DNA from: Dromaius novaehollandiae
Lineage: Eukaryota; Chordata; Aves; Casuariiformes; Dromaiidae
Assembly: GCF_036370855.1 (NCBI RefSeq)
Contig: NC_088099.1
Location: 145,097,017-145,161,016, forward strand
Length of the DNA: 64,000 bases
Direction: 5' to 3'
Part shown: positions 27,001 through 39,389 of the stretch, piece after piece
How the letters are laid out: the number at the start of each line of letters is the position of its first letter
Numbering within the stretch: position 1 is the stretch's first letter
Notes under the pieces: generated by a model
Seen by the model: only the letters and a program-made list of their open reading frames with translations
Told to the model about the DNA's origin: nothing
Databases searched by the model: none
Translations under genes and position numbers: made by a program

Positions 27001-27951
27001 TGAACAGAGGAATAGGTCAGGGCCTGCTGTGCAAGAGGCCTTCTTTTTCCTCTCTTTCTTTGGTATGAGTAAGGCCGACTCCCAGTCGACCTTATGCAAA
27101 TCTGGAGTCTTGCTCAGGACTCTTTTGGCAGGGGCCTGTTTCTCCCTCTTGCTGCTGTCTGTGAAAGAGCCCTCTTCTACCCTCCGGTCTCTGCAATTGG
27201 ATGATCACTGCTCTGATTTAATCTTTTCAGGTTCGGCTGAGTTGGTGTTAGGGCCGTGTCAGCAGAGTAAAAAATTATCACTAGCCTTTAGATCACATCA
27301 GTAGTTGCATTCTTGATGATGAATAGTAGCTTGCTGAGGTATTAGAGCAGTGAGTGACCAAAAAATGGAGAAGAAAATTGGCACAGAAGACTATTTGTCT
27401 TGTAGCCTTGAACATGAAACCATTCTACTGACTGCTTTTTATACAGATTACTTTGAACTTTGTTTTATCAAGCAAAGATAAATGATTGGTGGATGTTCCT
27501 GTTTAAATTACAGTTTTCAAAACAAACTTCCCAGCCAGAGCAGCCTATCAAGTTGCTGCTTTGCCAAAAGTAAGTGTCACTTTTTTTGCCTACAAAAGTG
27601 ATTTTTTTGAAATTCCTTGCTTTTGAAACTTTCTGACAGCTTTTCTTACTCAGGAATAGCTTCAAGTGCAATTATTTTGGTGGATATTCTTCTTAAGTAT
27701 TTAGTTTTTAAGTATACCAGTCTTATTCCCACTTATTATAAAAGAGATCTGAAATCATGAGATATGTTTCTGTGTGGTAGAAGATGCCCACTACCCTAGA
27801 AATAGGGGGTTATGATACTTAATATTAAAGCAAATTTTCAATATTATTTAACATTGCTAAATTAGTAACACAACTGTCAGGAATATAATCTCCTTCTAAT
27901 TTTTACAAGGTCAGCCTTTTCTCAAGTGGTATACATCCAGTTGCTTCATAT

Positions 27952-28019
<68 letters not shown>

Positions 28020-28123
28020 AAAAAATTTCCTAATATGTTTCTTGATTATTTTGCTCACAGGGTGCCCGAGTTGAGATTGAAGCTGTTGCCATTCAAGGAT
28101 CCATCCAAGATGCTTCAGCATGA
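21002..28123 (+). CDS. RIDA: RIDA (HRSP12/UK114), reactive imine deaminase, 6 exons
   Basis: Trimeric RidA/YjgF-family enzyme that hydrolyses reactive 2-imino acids (2-iminobutanoate, 2-iminopropanoate) released by PLP enzymes to 2-keto acids plus ammonia. Exons: 21002-21066, 24681-24786, 25339-25393, 26365-26433, 27514-27569, 28061-28123 (TGA at 28121). All are GT-AG and phase-consistent. The total of 414 nt gives 137 residues, the same length as the human protein. The N-terminus is MATVVRKIISTAKAPAALGPY. The family signature NFPARAAYQVAALPKGARVEIEAVA spans exons 5-6, with the substrate-binding Arg at residue 107 and Glu at 122. The first intron (3.6 kb) and the intergenic side are unremarkable. 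A long TA/TG microsatellite lies 40 bp before exon 6. Expressed from the bidirectional promoter with POP1. Confidence 0.98.
21067..24680. other. RIDA intron 1
   Basis: About 3.6 kb of AT-rich intron with short homopolymer tracts (for example poly-T near 23358). I see no gene, RNA or clear mobile element in it. Confidence 0.7.
26482..26523. repeat. Two-copy 21-bp tandem duplication in RIDA intron 4
   Basis: Two adjacent 21-bp units (26482-26502 and 26503-26523) share the core GTTG-ATTC-CTGTAACCA with only a few substitutions. It lies 50 bp after exon 4. Confidence 0.8.
27951..28020. repeat. Compound (TA)n(TG)n(TA)n microsatellite in RIDA intron 5
   Basis: A TA tract, then about 22 TG units (27966-28010), then a short TA tract. 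It ends 40 bp upstream of the exon 6 acceptor, just above a plausible branch-point region. Confidence 0.97.
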
Positions 28124-28428
28124 CTATGAATAGAGAGTGAATATCCTGCAATAACAATTTTAGATTCAGTGCTCCTCCCTTAGGTCCCGTTCCTATGATT
28201 GACTATAGCCAGTTCCATACTGTTGAAATCACTCATCTTACCTAGGAAAGGTGTTTGGGGAACCTTGTATTCTCTAAAATGCAAGCTTGCAATTAGTTCT
28301 GTGCAGGCAAACCCTGAAGTCTATGGGAGTCTTGATGAAATCAGCTGAGCTTGTTGCTCAAATCAGGGTATGTCTGAACTTATTGCAGGTAGGGGCCTTA
28401 TTTTATGATTGTGGCTGGATATTCAGAT

Positions 28429-28434
28429 AATAAA
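28429..28434 (+). terminator. RIDA: Probable RIDA polyadenylation signal
   Basis: AATAAA about 300 nt after the RIDA stop codon. A second hexamer is at 28903-28908, so alternative 3' ends are possible. Confidence 0.6.
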
Positions 28435-28939
28435 GTACACATTTTTAGATGAATATATGACAATTACACTAGAGGTGATCTGGACATGGAAAATTATTAT
28501 AACTTTTAATATTTAGTAGGATTTAGTAACTATTTTAGATAAGAAAAAATGATAGAAATGGGAAAACTGTAGAACGCTTGAACTGCTGAGGATACATTTT
28601 CACTTCTCTGTTTCGGGGAATTTTTCTGTATTTGTTTCTAAGCCTTCTTAAACACTTTCTTTACAGAATAGATTAGTTTTGGGACCCACTCACATTTTGT
28701 TCTTGTGGAAGCAATTACTTAAGAGAGTGAACACTCATTTCAGAAAGAAGAAAATTACACTTTTTCTGAAGTAATGTGCTAACATTTCTAAATCAGCTGC
28801 AAATGAATCTCTCCCTGCAAGCTTTTCCATAGAATTCAACTTTCACTATAGCTTAATTAAAAAGACATTTGAAGTTTGAGGGAAAATATCCTTTTTAATG
28901 AGAATAAATGATAATTGCATCTATAAAATGTGCTTGTGT

Positions 28940-31900
28940 CTTTTGGGAACAAATTTTTCCTAATTCTTATTTAAAAATAAGTGCTTTACATATTTATTTA
29001 CTTTTAGATTCAGTTCTGCCACTTTTTTTCAAGGCTGTTATGCTTTTATATACCATTACAAGAAATCCTTATCTTGTGTCTTCAATAAGAAATGATTCAA
29101 ACCAAAAAAATAGATTTATTGTCTATCTCCTAATAGCTAAGGATGAAAATAGTCTTCCAAGATAAGAAGCTTTTAGCTACGGTGACATTAGTTTTTGGCA
29201 GTTCTTCCAGTTAAGAACAGAAGAACAGCATCATCTTGATAGAGTGTTTAAACAATATTGAGAGTCAGACTGGTGATGGCATGTTATCCCATCACTTTGC
29301 ATTTATCTTCTAGCTAAACAAGTAGAAATGGATACTGTGTTTTTAAAGAACTTGATAGGTTAAAGCTATCTCATGGTACACTGGATTTCTTGTCTTCCCC
29401 ATAGCCATGTGCCAGAACCCAATATTGGTTTATTCAGTGCAAATGAACAAAAATTCTCTTTGCTGACAGTCTGTTGGCCTGAACATCTTTGTTATGTTCT
29501 CTTCTGCAAAGATGGCCATCCGTTACATGTATATACAGTGACAGTAGCATTATCCCACATCTTCATTTTTGTCTTATAGTAAGTAAAAACAGATACACAT
29601 GGCAGCTTAGGGAATGCACCATTTCAGCTGTAGCTTTATCAGCCATATTATGAGAGGGAGACTTGTAGGCTGGTCTTTCCAGAGTGACAGTTCCAGCATC
29701 CATTTCTAGTCCAATCTCTTCTTGTGACCAAACTTGCTCAGTTTTGGTAAGCCACAAAGTCTGACTCAGCACTGGATTTGTCACTCCAACATCCTTATTA
29801 CAGCAGTACAGCAGGGTGAGGGCATGATGTAGGTTTGCCATTGGTCAAGTGACAGCACTGTGGGCTGAGCCGTCTGTAACTTAAATCCAAACTGCAGTTC
29901 TCGTATGTGCCTATCACTTGTTTTCTAAGCATGATGTCAAAATGCCTATTGGTGATCATCTCTTACGCACTTAATTGGTTAATGACTTTGTAGGCTAAGC
30001 ACACAAGAAAACTCCAATATAGCAGCATGTGTTCAGTTGCTATCTGTATATACCTAGTATCAGTATATATCTTTAAATGACATATACAGATACTGCTCAG
30101 TTTGACCATCCTCCTGCAAACAAACCTCCACAACAATCTTTTGTGAATCATATTGATCCCTTGATAAACTATGAACGTCCCACCAGTGGTCTCTTACCTT
30201 CCTGCTTGTCAGCCCTACTCTCTAGCTCCCATTACTTTAGTTGCACTGTTATGATAACTGTATTTCATATTTTTAAGGCCTTTCTGGTATTGCTTTAGCA
30301 GTATTTAGCAATATTTAGGCAGTATTACACAGAAACTTGTGAAAACAGTCAGCCTTTCCAAATATGGCTTCAATTGGGTATTTCTCCTGCTTTCCACTGA
30401 GTTCATAATCTGTGTCTTTAAAGAAAAGAGATTAATAAGGAGACTGTCACAACAAGTATGTACAACTATATGGCTTTTTACAGCCATATCTTGCTTTCCT
30501 TTATCTCCAAAATAGGAGATAATTACCTTTAAGAGAGGCAGGGGAATGTATTTAATGTATCATATGATATAAATTCTAAGCAACAGCTTTTGAAAAGTGC
30601 CTGGCTTTTCTGCATATAAGCTTTCTACTCACAAATGCTATTAGTCCCAGCTTCTTTCTTGTTCTCTCTCTTTGGCTATACTATTCAAGTTTTTCATCTT
30701 CTACAGCTCGGTAGTAGTTCTTTGACTGAGGAAGCAATCCCAGCTAACCAAACAGAAACACCATCAGACTTACTAGGAAGGAGTGAGTGGTAACATGACA
30801 ATGACTTTATAGGAAACATTGAACAAATGTTACTTCACTTTTGTTAATTAGGGATAATGTAATCGAATAGAGTTATATTATTTAAGCAGGTTCCCAATTC
30901 ATATTTTTTGTTTTTCTTTATTGCTTTTCTCAGTTGTAGTTACTTTGTTGGAATATATTTAACTTATTTGTAGCAGAATTAGCTGAGTTCACCATCAGCA
31001 GGTATCAATAGTGTTGAAAATAAGCTAAGGTCAGCCTTGTATAGCTAGAGTTATCCCTTCTTACCTCATAAGTGTGACCAGCTGCCTTATTTGTGCTATG
31101 CTGCCTCTTTGCCAGCCTAAACCTAACACTAGATGGCAGTTTTGATTTTTTTTTTGTGCTGACTTCCCTGTTTGCTGATTTAAAGTCCTTTACAGAACTT
31201 CTTTTGGTGCCTTCATTGGTACAGAGGGGTATGAATATACTACTGGTTTTTCCCAGCAAGATGCAAACTGAGACTGAAATGTAAGAGAAGCGCCTGTAAG
31301 AACACAGGCCAGATGCTACTCGTGAGACACAACAGATTACTTACATTAAAAATGTTTGTATCAATAAGTAGGTGCAATTTTGCAAAAAGTCAGGAACAAA
31401 AATCCACTGTTAGCTGTAAGTTTCTTTAGCTTTGAGTGGGGGACCCGACGCACATTCTTGAACAATTCAAGCCTAAATATGAATTCTTCCAGTAGAGGAA
31501 TTCTAAAATAACTGAAATAAACACTTTTATTTATAGCTCTAACATAGCAGTTCTTAACCTAAATGATCAGCCTTCCATATAGATGGCAAAAACTTGTACT
31601 TTTTAAGCAGTGTTACATTACTTGATATGTTTTTAAAAAGGCAAAGCCCCATAATTCTATTTGAAAAGCAAATATTGTGGATATCTCTTAGGTCTCAGTT
31701 CAGCAAAGTACATAAACATGTATGAAATCATTCTAATTGGAGCTAAGTTAAATGTAGCCATTTCTGTTAGCTAGACTGAGCCGCTAGCATGCACAATGTG
31801 AAGTTGCAATTTCACTTGCCATATTAATTTCACCATGTAAAATGTTTCAATCGTGTAAATATTAAAAAGAAAAAAGCTCATCTAATATATTGCTGTGATA

Positions 31901-34900
31901 GTAACGCAATACTTAAATTAGCATTTTCCATCAGGTGTTTCTTTTAGAATTTTTTTCCCCAAATGATTATGTTCGCTATAGATTAAACAATACAAAAATC
32001 AAACTTCAGTACCTACTTTTAACAGAACTTTGTTCTCTGTTAAAATGCATAACAAAACTTAAATTGCCCTAATCTTCTGCTATAAGGACCTCACATTTGC
32101 TGAAGTTTTTTTCTGAAAGCAGGTGCATGTTAAGTGAAAGAGCAGACTCTAGCAAGCTAGATTGCTAAATATATTCTGGGATCCTAATACAGTGTGTGCA
32201 TACATAGAGCTGACAGGGTCCAAAATTAACCTGTTCTAGGGCTATGTGTATTGGTAATTGAAACAAAATTCCTACCAGAGGTTTCTTGTTAGCTTGGTGA
32301 TTAGGTTTGTTCCTTGAAGAAGTCAAGCACTCTCTGTGGCATGGAATGATTACACTAACTTGGAAGAAGTAAAAGGCTGAAGATTGTCTAGATCTTTATG
32401 AACATTTCTGAAGATGGGTTTGTATGTTGATTATATATTAAAAAAAAAAAAGCTGAGGTATACTGCTGCAGCTCTGGAGGTATAACCTGTAAACACAAAC
32501 ACTGGAGCATATCTTCTCAGCCTTTAACACGAGAAAGCTCTTTGATACACAGACCAATTTCTGCTCTTGGCAATCTCTGATAGTCAGAGGTCTGCAGAGG
32601 TGAACAACTGCACATATTTTGGCCCTTTATGCATGGTACATGATTTGGTAGCTAATGGAACATAAATACGTCTGGGCCCTAGTGGAATAGTGATTGTCTT
32701 ATTTCTCAAAGTAGGGTTGTTCAGCCTAAGTCTAGCAGCCAAGTTCTGATCTTATGGTAATTTATGTGATTAACATTTCATATGTTGGGCATATTTCAGC
32801 TTTTAGAAAGGAAAAGCTAAAACAGCTTTTATATCAGTTGTAACCACAAAATACATAAGGACTGAGATGTTGAGTCACTGACTGGCTTATACTCCTCTTG
32901 TTCCCAATTACAATTGCTGAATGTCTTGAAAAAGCTGAACGCTGAGATAAAAATGTAGTGTCACATGTCTTTTTGGTAACAACAGTGGCTCTGCAGTGTA
33001 CAGAGGCTCCTTCGTAGCATCGTATCTTCTTTCCAAGTGCAATCTCTTCTGCTGCTGTCAATGCTCTCTCTGTCATGGAACTGGTTTATACTTTACAGTT
33101 GTTCAATATAGCTGGTCAAACTGTAACTCTTGATCTAACATACAGCTTACAGGCAGCAAGTGTGGCTCCCCTGCCTATGTTATTTCTTTGACTGGGAGCA
33201 GGACCATGCTGGCACAGGTGCTGGTGTCTAAACTGAATCCCCAGCTTACAGGAGGGTACTAACCACCAGAAGCAGCTGAAGGTGAAATTGCTGGGTCACC
33301 ATGGACCCCAGCTGTATCATCCCAGGGGCCTTTGTGCTGCTCCTTAACTGCTCTCCTGCCTCTCAGCTCTTTGGAGTGTATGATATGTGTCTTATGGCTC
33401 TTTGTCATGAAATGATTTGAGTACATGGACAAAAAGTTTGGCTACCTGTTTGAATTTTTAATTCATACTTCTGCGTCAATATTAGATGCTTAATAGGACT
33501 AACTGCTTGCCTTAAGTTCTCTAATGTAGAAGGCTAGTAAAAAAGCAAAAAACAAGCCTCTGCAATATCCACTTACCAAAAATCCTTAAAAAAAAAAAGT
33601 GTGTGCATTTTGATCATAAAAGTTTATGGTTCTCTCCTACAGGCAACATTAGTAGGTGACCTTAAATAAAGCTGAGATATCTGTAGACTGAACAGACTGC
33701 TGATAAGCAGAAACTTTTAGATATAACCAAAATATAACAGATAAAGTAAAAACCTGATAGGCCAGGGATATAAATTAAATTATTTAATAGGAACCAAAGT
33801 CAGCTGGAGTCATATGTGCACATGCAGCACAGAAGTTAGTTCTTAGAGGGGATTTTTATAATTTGGTGATGGTAGTAAGCTAATCCTTTTTACTGTAAGG
33901 GTGATTGAACTAACATATAAGCTATAATGCTGTTCTTTCAATAAATTTGTGTTTAAAATAGAGGTTGGCAGAGGACACCCACGTGGTTACTGGATATTGC
34001 ACCCTGTATATGTTTCATTTTCTGAAGAAATGACCAGTGCATTTAATTACAGCCCAGTAAAGAGGTACTCTCAGATTCCATTCCTCCACCTGCCATACAC
34101 TGGAGCAACTCCATAACCAGTCGTCCAGGCCTTCAGAGAAATTATCTATGTGTATACAAGTTCACAGCACCAAGACTTTCATTTCTGACTTTTTACACAC
34201 ACTACCATTAAAAAAAAAAAGTGCTATGCTACATTTTTTATCCTATATAATGCTGGTTGAAGGTTTCAAAGGTGTCTGCTCAGGTTTTAAGTTAATTATC
34301 TGGCCTCGGGAAAAGTCCTAATTGAAAACAGAATGAGTATAGCGTTGTCAGAAAATGATCCCGCTGCACTGGCAGTGTACAGAAGGCACTGTGGCAGGGA
34401 GGTGAAAGCTCAGGCATTTGAAACGGTTGAAGTCTTGGCAGCTTGACCTCAAAAAATATATAGTATATAAAACTTTTCCTGCCTCTTATTCATGTTTGTG
34501 GCAAAGTCCATAAAAACTTTTCTATTTTCCCAACCCAATAAAATTAATGAATGTTCATGAAGACAGAAGAGCAGGCACAAGAAGAGGATGTTCATATAGA
34601 CATAACTTCTATTCCTCATTATTAGCTGTCTCTGAAATGAAAAAAAATAAATTAACAAATAAGGATACAAATTCAGATTCAATATATCCTATAGGAATAT
34701 GAAATTTCCCTGGAAGTATCACAGCCTCAAGGGGTTATCTGCTCTTCTGCAGGCTCTGTAAAGATGTTCTGTGTGGATTTAAGAAAGCTAACATCAGCCA
34801 TCTCTGCTTCCTCCATCCCATTCATGCACAAACTTCCTCTTACAGACATTAACATCATTTGTGTAAACTCTGATTATGCTGCAATAGTCTCATGCTCCTC

Positions 34901-34980
34901 CCCATCATGCTGCTTTTTCTTTTAACTTTTGAAACCACTAGATAATTTCAGTCACATTTGACACAGAGGCAGACATCTCA
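28940..34980. other. Intergenic DNA between RIDA and ERICH5, left part
   Basis: AT-rich unique sequence. Open frames here are short and show no family signature. The only structured item noted is a 29-bp segment at 33882-33910 that also occurs inside the CR1 at 35092-35120. Confidence 0.7.
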
Positions 34981-34994
34981 TTAAATCTTAATCA

Positions 34995-35292
34995 TATAAG
35001 GACAAGAGGCAGTGGGCATAAACTGAAACACAGGAAATTCCATTTCCCACAGGGAATATCCAAAATAATCCAAAATATCCAAACATAAAAAAATCCTTTT
35101 TACTGTAAGGGTGATTGAACACTGGCACAGGTTGCCCAGAGAGGTTGTAGGGTCTCCATCCTCAGCGATATTCAAGACCTGAGCAGACATGATCCTGGGC
35201 AACCTGTTCTAGGTGACCCTGCTTGAGCGGGGGGGGGCATGTTGGACAGATGATCTCCAGAGGTCCCTTCATCAACCATTCTGTGATTCTGC
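34995..35292 (+). mobile_element. CR1 LINE 3' fragment
   Basis: Sense-orientation CR1 3' end. It has 'aggacaagaggcagtgggcataaactgaaacacagga', here in two recognisable pieces, then 'actggcacaggttgcccagagaggttgt' and a terminal 'gatgatctccagaggtccctt...attctgtgattctgc'. A G8 tract interrupts it near 35229. It is degenerate relative to the usual CR1 3' end, so an old insertion. Confidence 0.9.
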
Positions 35293-37000
35293 AATAATGT
35301 CTCGTCCAGCAATTGCTCCCAGCCCCTGTGGCCAACATGTCTTGGCCATCAGCAGCAGACATAGGAGAGAAGTCAAACTGCCTCTCTGTGAAAAGGAGTC
35401 CGAGAGTTAATTTGCATGAATAATGCTGCTCTTGTGTGGAAAAAAAAATCCCTTTAGTGGTTTTGAATTCACCATGCTTTTAGTGTAATTGAACATGCCC
35501 TGGTTCAGAGAGAAACCTCAGCTACCTTTAGAGCACTGTTTATTTTGCACGGTGATCAACTAATATCCTTTTAGTCATATCCTCTCAGAGACAAGGATCT
35601 GAATATTACTGATTCCTCTTAATGTAAGAATTTTTCCATTCCCCTTAGCGTTCTTGTGTCTCTGCCCAGAATCTTGTTTTAGTTCTTCAGCATCCTTTCG
35701 AGATGGAAGAACTGCTTCATTATACAACAGCGACTTATATGGTCACTGTTCCATTCTTAACATTTCTTGCCCACAGCTGTTCACTGAGCTGTCTACATTG
35801 GTATGCTCCTATCATTTGAAATGTATTATGAAACAAAAGCAGGGCTGGTTGTTTTGCTTCCTTAGAAATATTATTGGGAAGAATATTGTCAAGGCAGGTA
35901 AATGCAGGAATTTTATTTCATTAAAGCTGTAATCATCACATGATGAAATCTCTTAATCTTCAGGAAGAAGATTCTATTGTTCTTTGAGGTTTCCCAGAAG
36001 AAAATTAAGTGCTGTGCTGAATTCACAGCAAAGACTCCTCTAGAAAGCCCCCCCACAAGAGATTAAAAGCAAATTGAATGAATAAACTTTTCTGGACTTC
36101 AGAGGCAAAGCTATACTGCATAAGATTGAGAAAAGCACAATTGCCAACAGCCAACAATAGCTTGTTTTCACAGGCTAGCTTAAAAGTAACAATATATAGG
36201 ACTAATCTGTAGACTGCCAGGACCAACAGTTGATAAATGGCAGGGAGGTGAGTGCTTTTTTTTTGGTCACTGCTTATCTAATTCCACTTGACTAATGACA
36301 AGGTGATACAGGCACATATGCTTTGTCCAAATTTCTTGACCAGCACTATATTCGTCTTCCAGGCTGTGGTGCTCATGGTGCAAACCACTGTCCTTAGTCC
36401 TATAGCACAGGTGTAACATACTGGCTTCTGGTCAGTGCAACTAAAACAAGATAGCACAGGCATGCCTAACACTTACCGCAAAACTCATCAAACAACCCTC
36501 TTGCCTATGAGTTTTGTGGACAGCTAAGATAGAGCAAATGACCTTGGACACAGTTAAGATGAAGACTCAGCAGCGCTAGCAGGCACAAGTGAGACAGGGT
36601 GCTCTGAACTGCCCTGCAGAGCAGTGGCTCTTCATATTTTGTCCTGCAGTCCTTCTTGTTTAAGAACTTCTTACATGGCTGCTCCCTGCAAGGCAACCCT
36701 TGCAGATATTCAGTGCCTCCCCACTCTGAGAAGAGTTTTACAAGAACCTCTTTCTCCACCAGTTAGAGAAAGTGGCTTGCCCTCGCAGACCCTTTCAAAT
36801 GCCTGCTTCTGGACCTGCCCAGCAACACCTGTACCCTGTGGGAACTTCCAAGCTTGGTGCTTCCCATTTGTCTCCTACCAAGTGAACTCTGCCTCCTCAC
36901 AGCATACCAGCTGGGATGGAAGACAGAGGTAACATGCCTTCCTCATCTGTTTAAGGGAGTCCTCACCCCTTCTACTCAACAGTTCAAAGGCTAGCGCATA
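35293..37000. other. Intergenic DNA between the CR1 fragment and the Tigger element
   Basis: About 1.7 kb of unique sequence with no recognised gene, RNA or repeat. Confidence 0.6.
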
Positions 37001-39389
37001 CAGGCATACCTCGTTTTATTATGCTTTGCTTTATTGCACTTTGCAGATCTTGCGGTCTTCACAAATTGAAGCTTTATGGCAACCCTGCGTTTAGCAAGTC
37101 TTTCGGCGCCATTTTTCCAACCGCATGAGCTCACTCTGTGTCACATTTTGGTAATTCTCACAATATTTCAAACTCTTTCATTACTATTATATCTGTTACG
37201 GTGATCTGTGATCAGTGATCTTTGATGTTACTGTTGTAATTGTTTTGGGGTGCCACAAACCATGCCCATGTAAGATGGCGAACTTAATTGATAAATGTTT
37301 TGTGTGTTCTGACTGCTCCTCCGACTGGCCATTCCCCTGTCTCTTTCCCTCTTCTCGGGCTTCCCTATTCCCTGAGACACAACAATATTGAAATTAGGCC
37401 AATTAATAACTCTACAATGGCTTCTAAGTCTTCAAGTGAAAGGAAGAGTCGCACGTTTCTCACGATACATCAAAAGCTAGGAATGATTAAGCTTGGTGAG
37501 GAAGACATGTTGGGCGCCAAGGCAGGCTGAAAGCTAGGCTTCTTGCGCCAAACAGGTAGCCAAGTGGTGAATGCAAAGGAAAAGTTCTCAAAGGAAATTA
37601 AAAGTGCGACTCCAGTGAACACACAAATGATAAGAAAGCGAAACAGCCTTATTGCTGATACGGAGAAAGTTTTAGTGGTCTGGATAGAAGAGCAAACCAG
37701 CCACAACATTCCCTTAAGCCAAAGCCTAATCCAGAGCAAGGCCCTGAAGGGAGCTTCAGTTCTATGAAGGCTGAGAGAGGTGAGGAAGCTGAAGAAGAAA
37801 AGCTTGAAGCTAGCAGAGGTTGGTTCATGAGGTTTAAGGAAAGAAGCCATCTCCACAACATAGAAGTGCAAGGTGAAGCAGCAAGTGCTGGTGGAGAAGT
37901 TGCAGCAAGTTTTCCAGAAGATCTAGCTAAGATAATTGGTGAAGGTGGCTACACTAGACAACCGATTTTCAATGTAGATGAAACAGCCTTATATTGGAAG
38001 AAGATGCCATCTAGGACTTTCATAGCTAGAGGGAAGTCAATGCCTGGCTTCAAAGCTTCAAAGGACAGGCTGACCCTCTTGTTAGGGGCTAATGCAGCTG
38101 GTGACTTTAAGCTGAAGCCAATGCTCACTTACCATTCCGAAAATCCTAGGGCCCTTAAGAATTATGCTAAATCTACTCTGCCTGTGCTCTATAAATGGAA
38201 CAACAAAGCCTAAATGACAGCACATCTGTTTACAACATGGTTTACTGAATATTTTAAGCCCACTGTCGAAACCTACTGCTCAGAAAAAAAAGATTCCTTT
38301 CAAAATATTACTGCTCATTGACAATGCACCTGGTCACCCAAGAGCTCTGATGGAGGTGTACAAGGAGATTAATGTTTTCATGCCTGCTAATGTAACATCC
38401 ATTCTGCAGCTCATGGATCAAGGAGTAATTTCAAGTCTCATTATTTAAGAAATACATTTCGTAAGGTTATAGCTGCCATCCTCTGATGGATCTGAGCAAA
38501 GTAAACTGAAAACCTTCTGGAAAGGATTCACCATTCTAGATGCCATTAAGAACATTTGTGATTTGTGGGAAGAGGTCAAAATATCAACATTAACAGGAGT
38601 TTGGAAGAAGTTGATTCCAACCCTCATGGATGATTCTGAGAGGGTTTGAGACTTCAGTGGAGGAAGTAACTGCAGATGTGGTGGAAATAGCAAGAGAACT
38701 AGAATTAGAAGTGGAGCCTGAAGATGTGACTGAACTGCTGCAATCTCATGATAAAACTTCAATGGATGAGGAGCTGCTTCTTATGGATGAGCAAAGAAAG
38801 TGGTTTCTTGAGATGGAATCTACTCCTGGTGAAGATGCTGTGAACATTGTTGAAATGGCAACAAAGGATTTAGAATGTTACATAAACTTGGCTGATAAAG
38901 CAGCAGCAGGGTTTAGAGGATTGACTCCGATTTTGAAAGAAGTTCTGTTGTGGGTGAAATGCTATCAAACAGCATTGCATGCTACAGAGAAATCCTTCAT
39001 GAAAGGAAGAGTCAGTTGATGTGGCAAACTTCATTGTTGTTTTATTTTGAGAAATTGCCACAGCCACCCCAACCTTCAGCAACCACCACCCTGATCAGTC
39101 AGCAGCCATCAACATCAAGCAAGACCCTCCATCGGCAAAAAGATTACGACTCGCTGAAGGCTCAGATGATGGTTAGCATTTTTAGCAATAAAGTATTTTT
39201 TAAATAAGGTATGTACATTGATTTTTTCAGACATAATGCTATTGCACACTTAATAGACTACAGTATAGTGTAAACATAACTCTTATATGCACTGGGAAAC
39301 CAAAAAATTTGTATGACTTGCTTTATTGCGATATTGACTTTATTGTGGTGGTCTGGAACTGAACCGGCAATATCTCCAAGGCATGCCTG
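37001..39389 (+). mobile_element. Nearly full-length Tigger1-type (pogo superfamily) DNA transposon
   Basis: A 2389-bp element flanked by TA dinucleotides (36999-37000 and 39390-39391), the target-site duplication of Tc1/mariner-pogo elements. The termini are inverted repeats beginning CAGGCATACCTCG on the left and CAGGCATGCCTTGG on the right (minus strand). The length is close to the roughly 2.4 kb mammalian Tigger1 consensus, and the order of features (5' UTR, transposase, 3' UTR) is the same. From memory the nucleotide sequence matches that consensus closely along its whole length; an alignment was not run. The transposase is broken (separate entry), so this copy is not autonomous. Tigger elements are abundant in placental mammals and are not a usual part of bird repeat sets. 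Confidence 0.95.
37417..39176 (+). pseudogene. Disrupted Tigger1 transposase
   Basis: The ORF begins at MASKSSSERKS with a CENP-B-type N-terminal DNA-binding region ([17 protein letters not shown]). A DDE/DDD-type catalytic domain follows: NVDET near 37970, [10 protein letters not shown] near 38315 and MDQGV near 38415 mark the three acidic positions. The C-terminal [13 protein letters not shown] and [12 protein letters not shown] stretches end at the TAG at 39174. The frame is broken by a TGA at 37528, a small deletion near 37750, a TAA at 38211 and further shifts between 38280 and 39000. Individual fragments are still long and easily readable, which suggests limited decay since insertion. 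Confidence 0.93.

Noticed and set aside
27951-28157. Minus-strand open frame with a Thr-His run
   Set aside because: It is a translation of the TG microsatellite and antisense RIDA exon 6.
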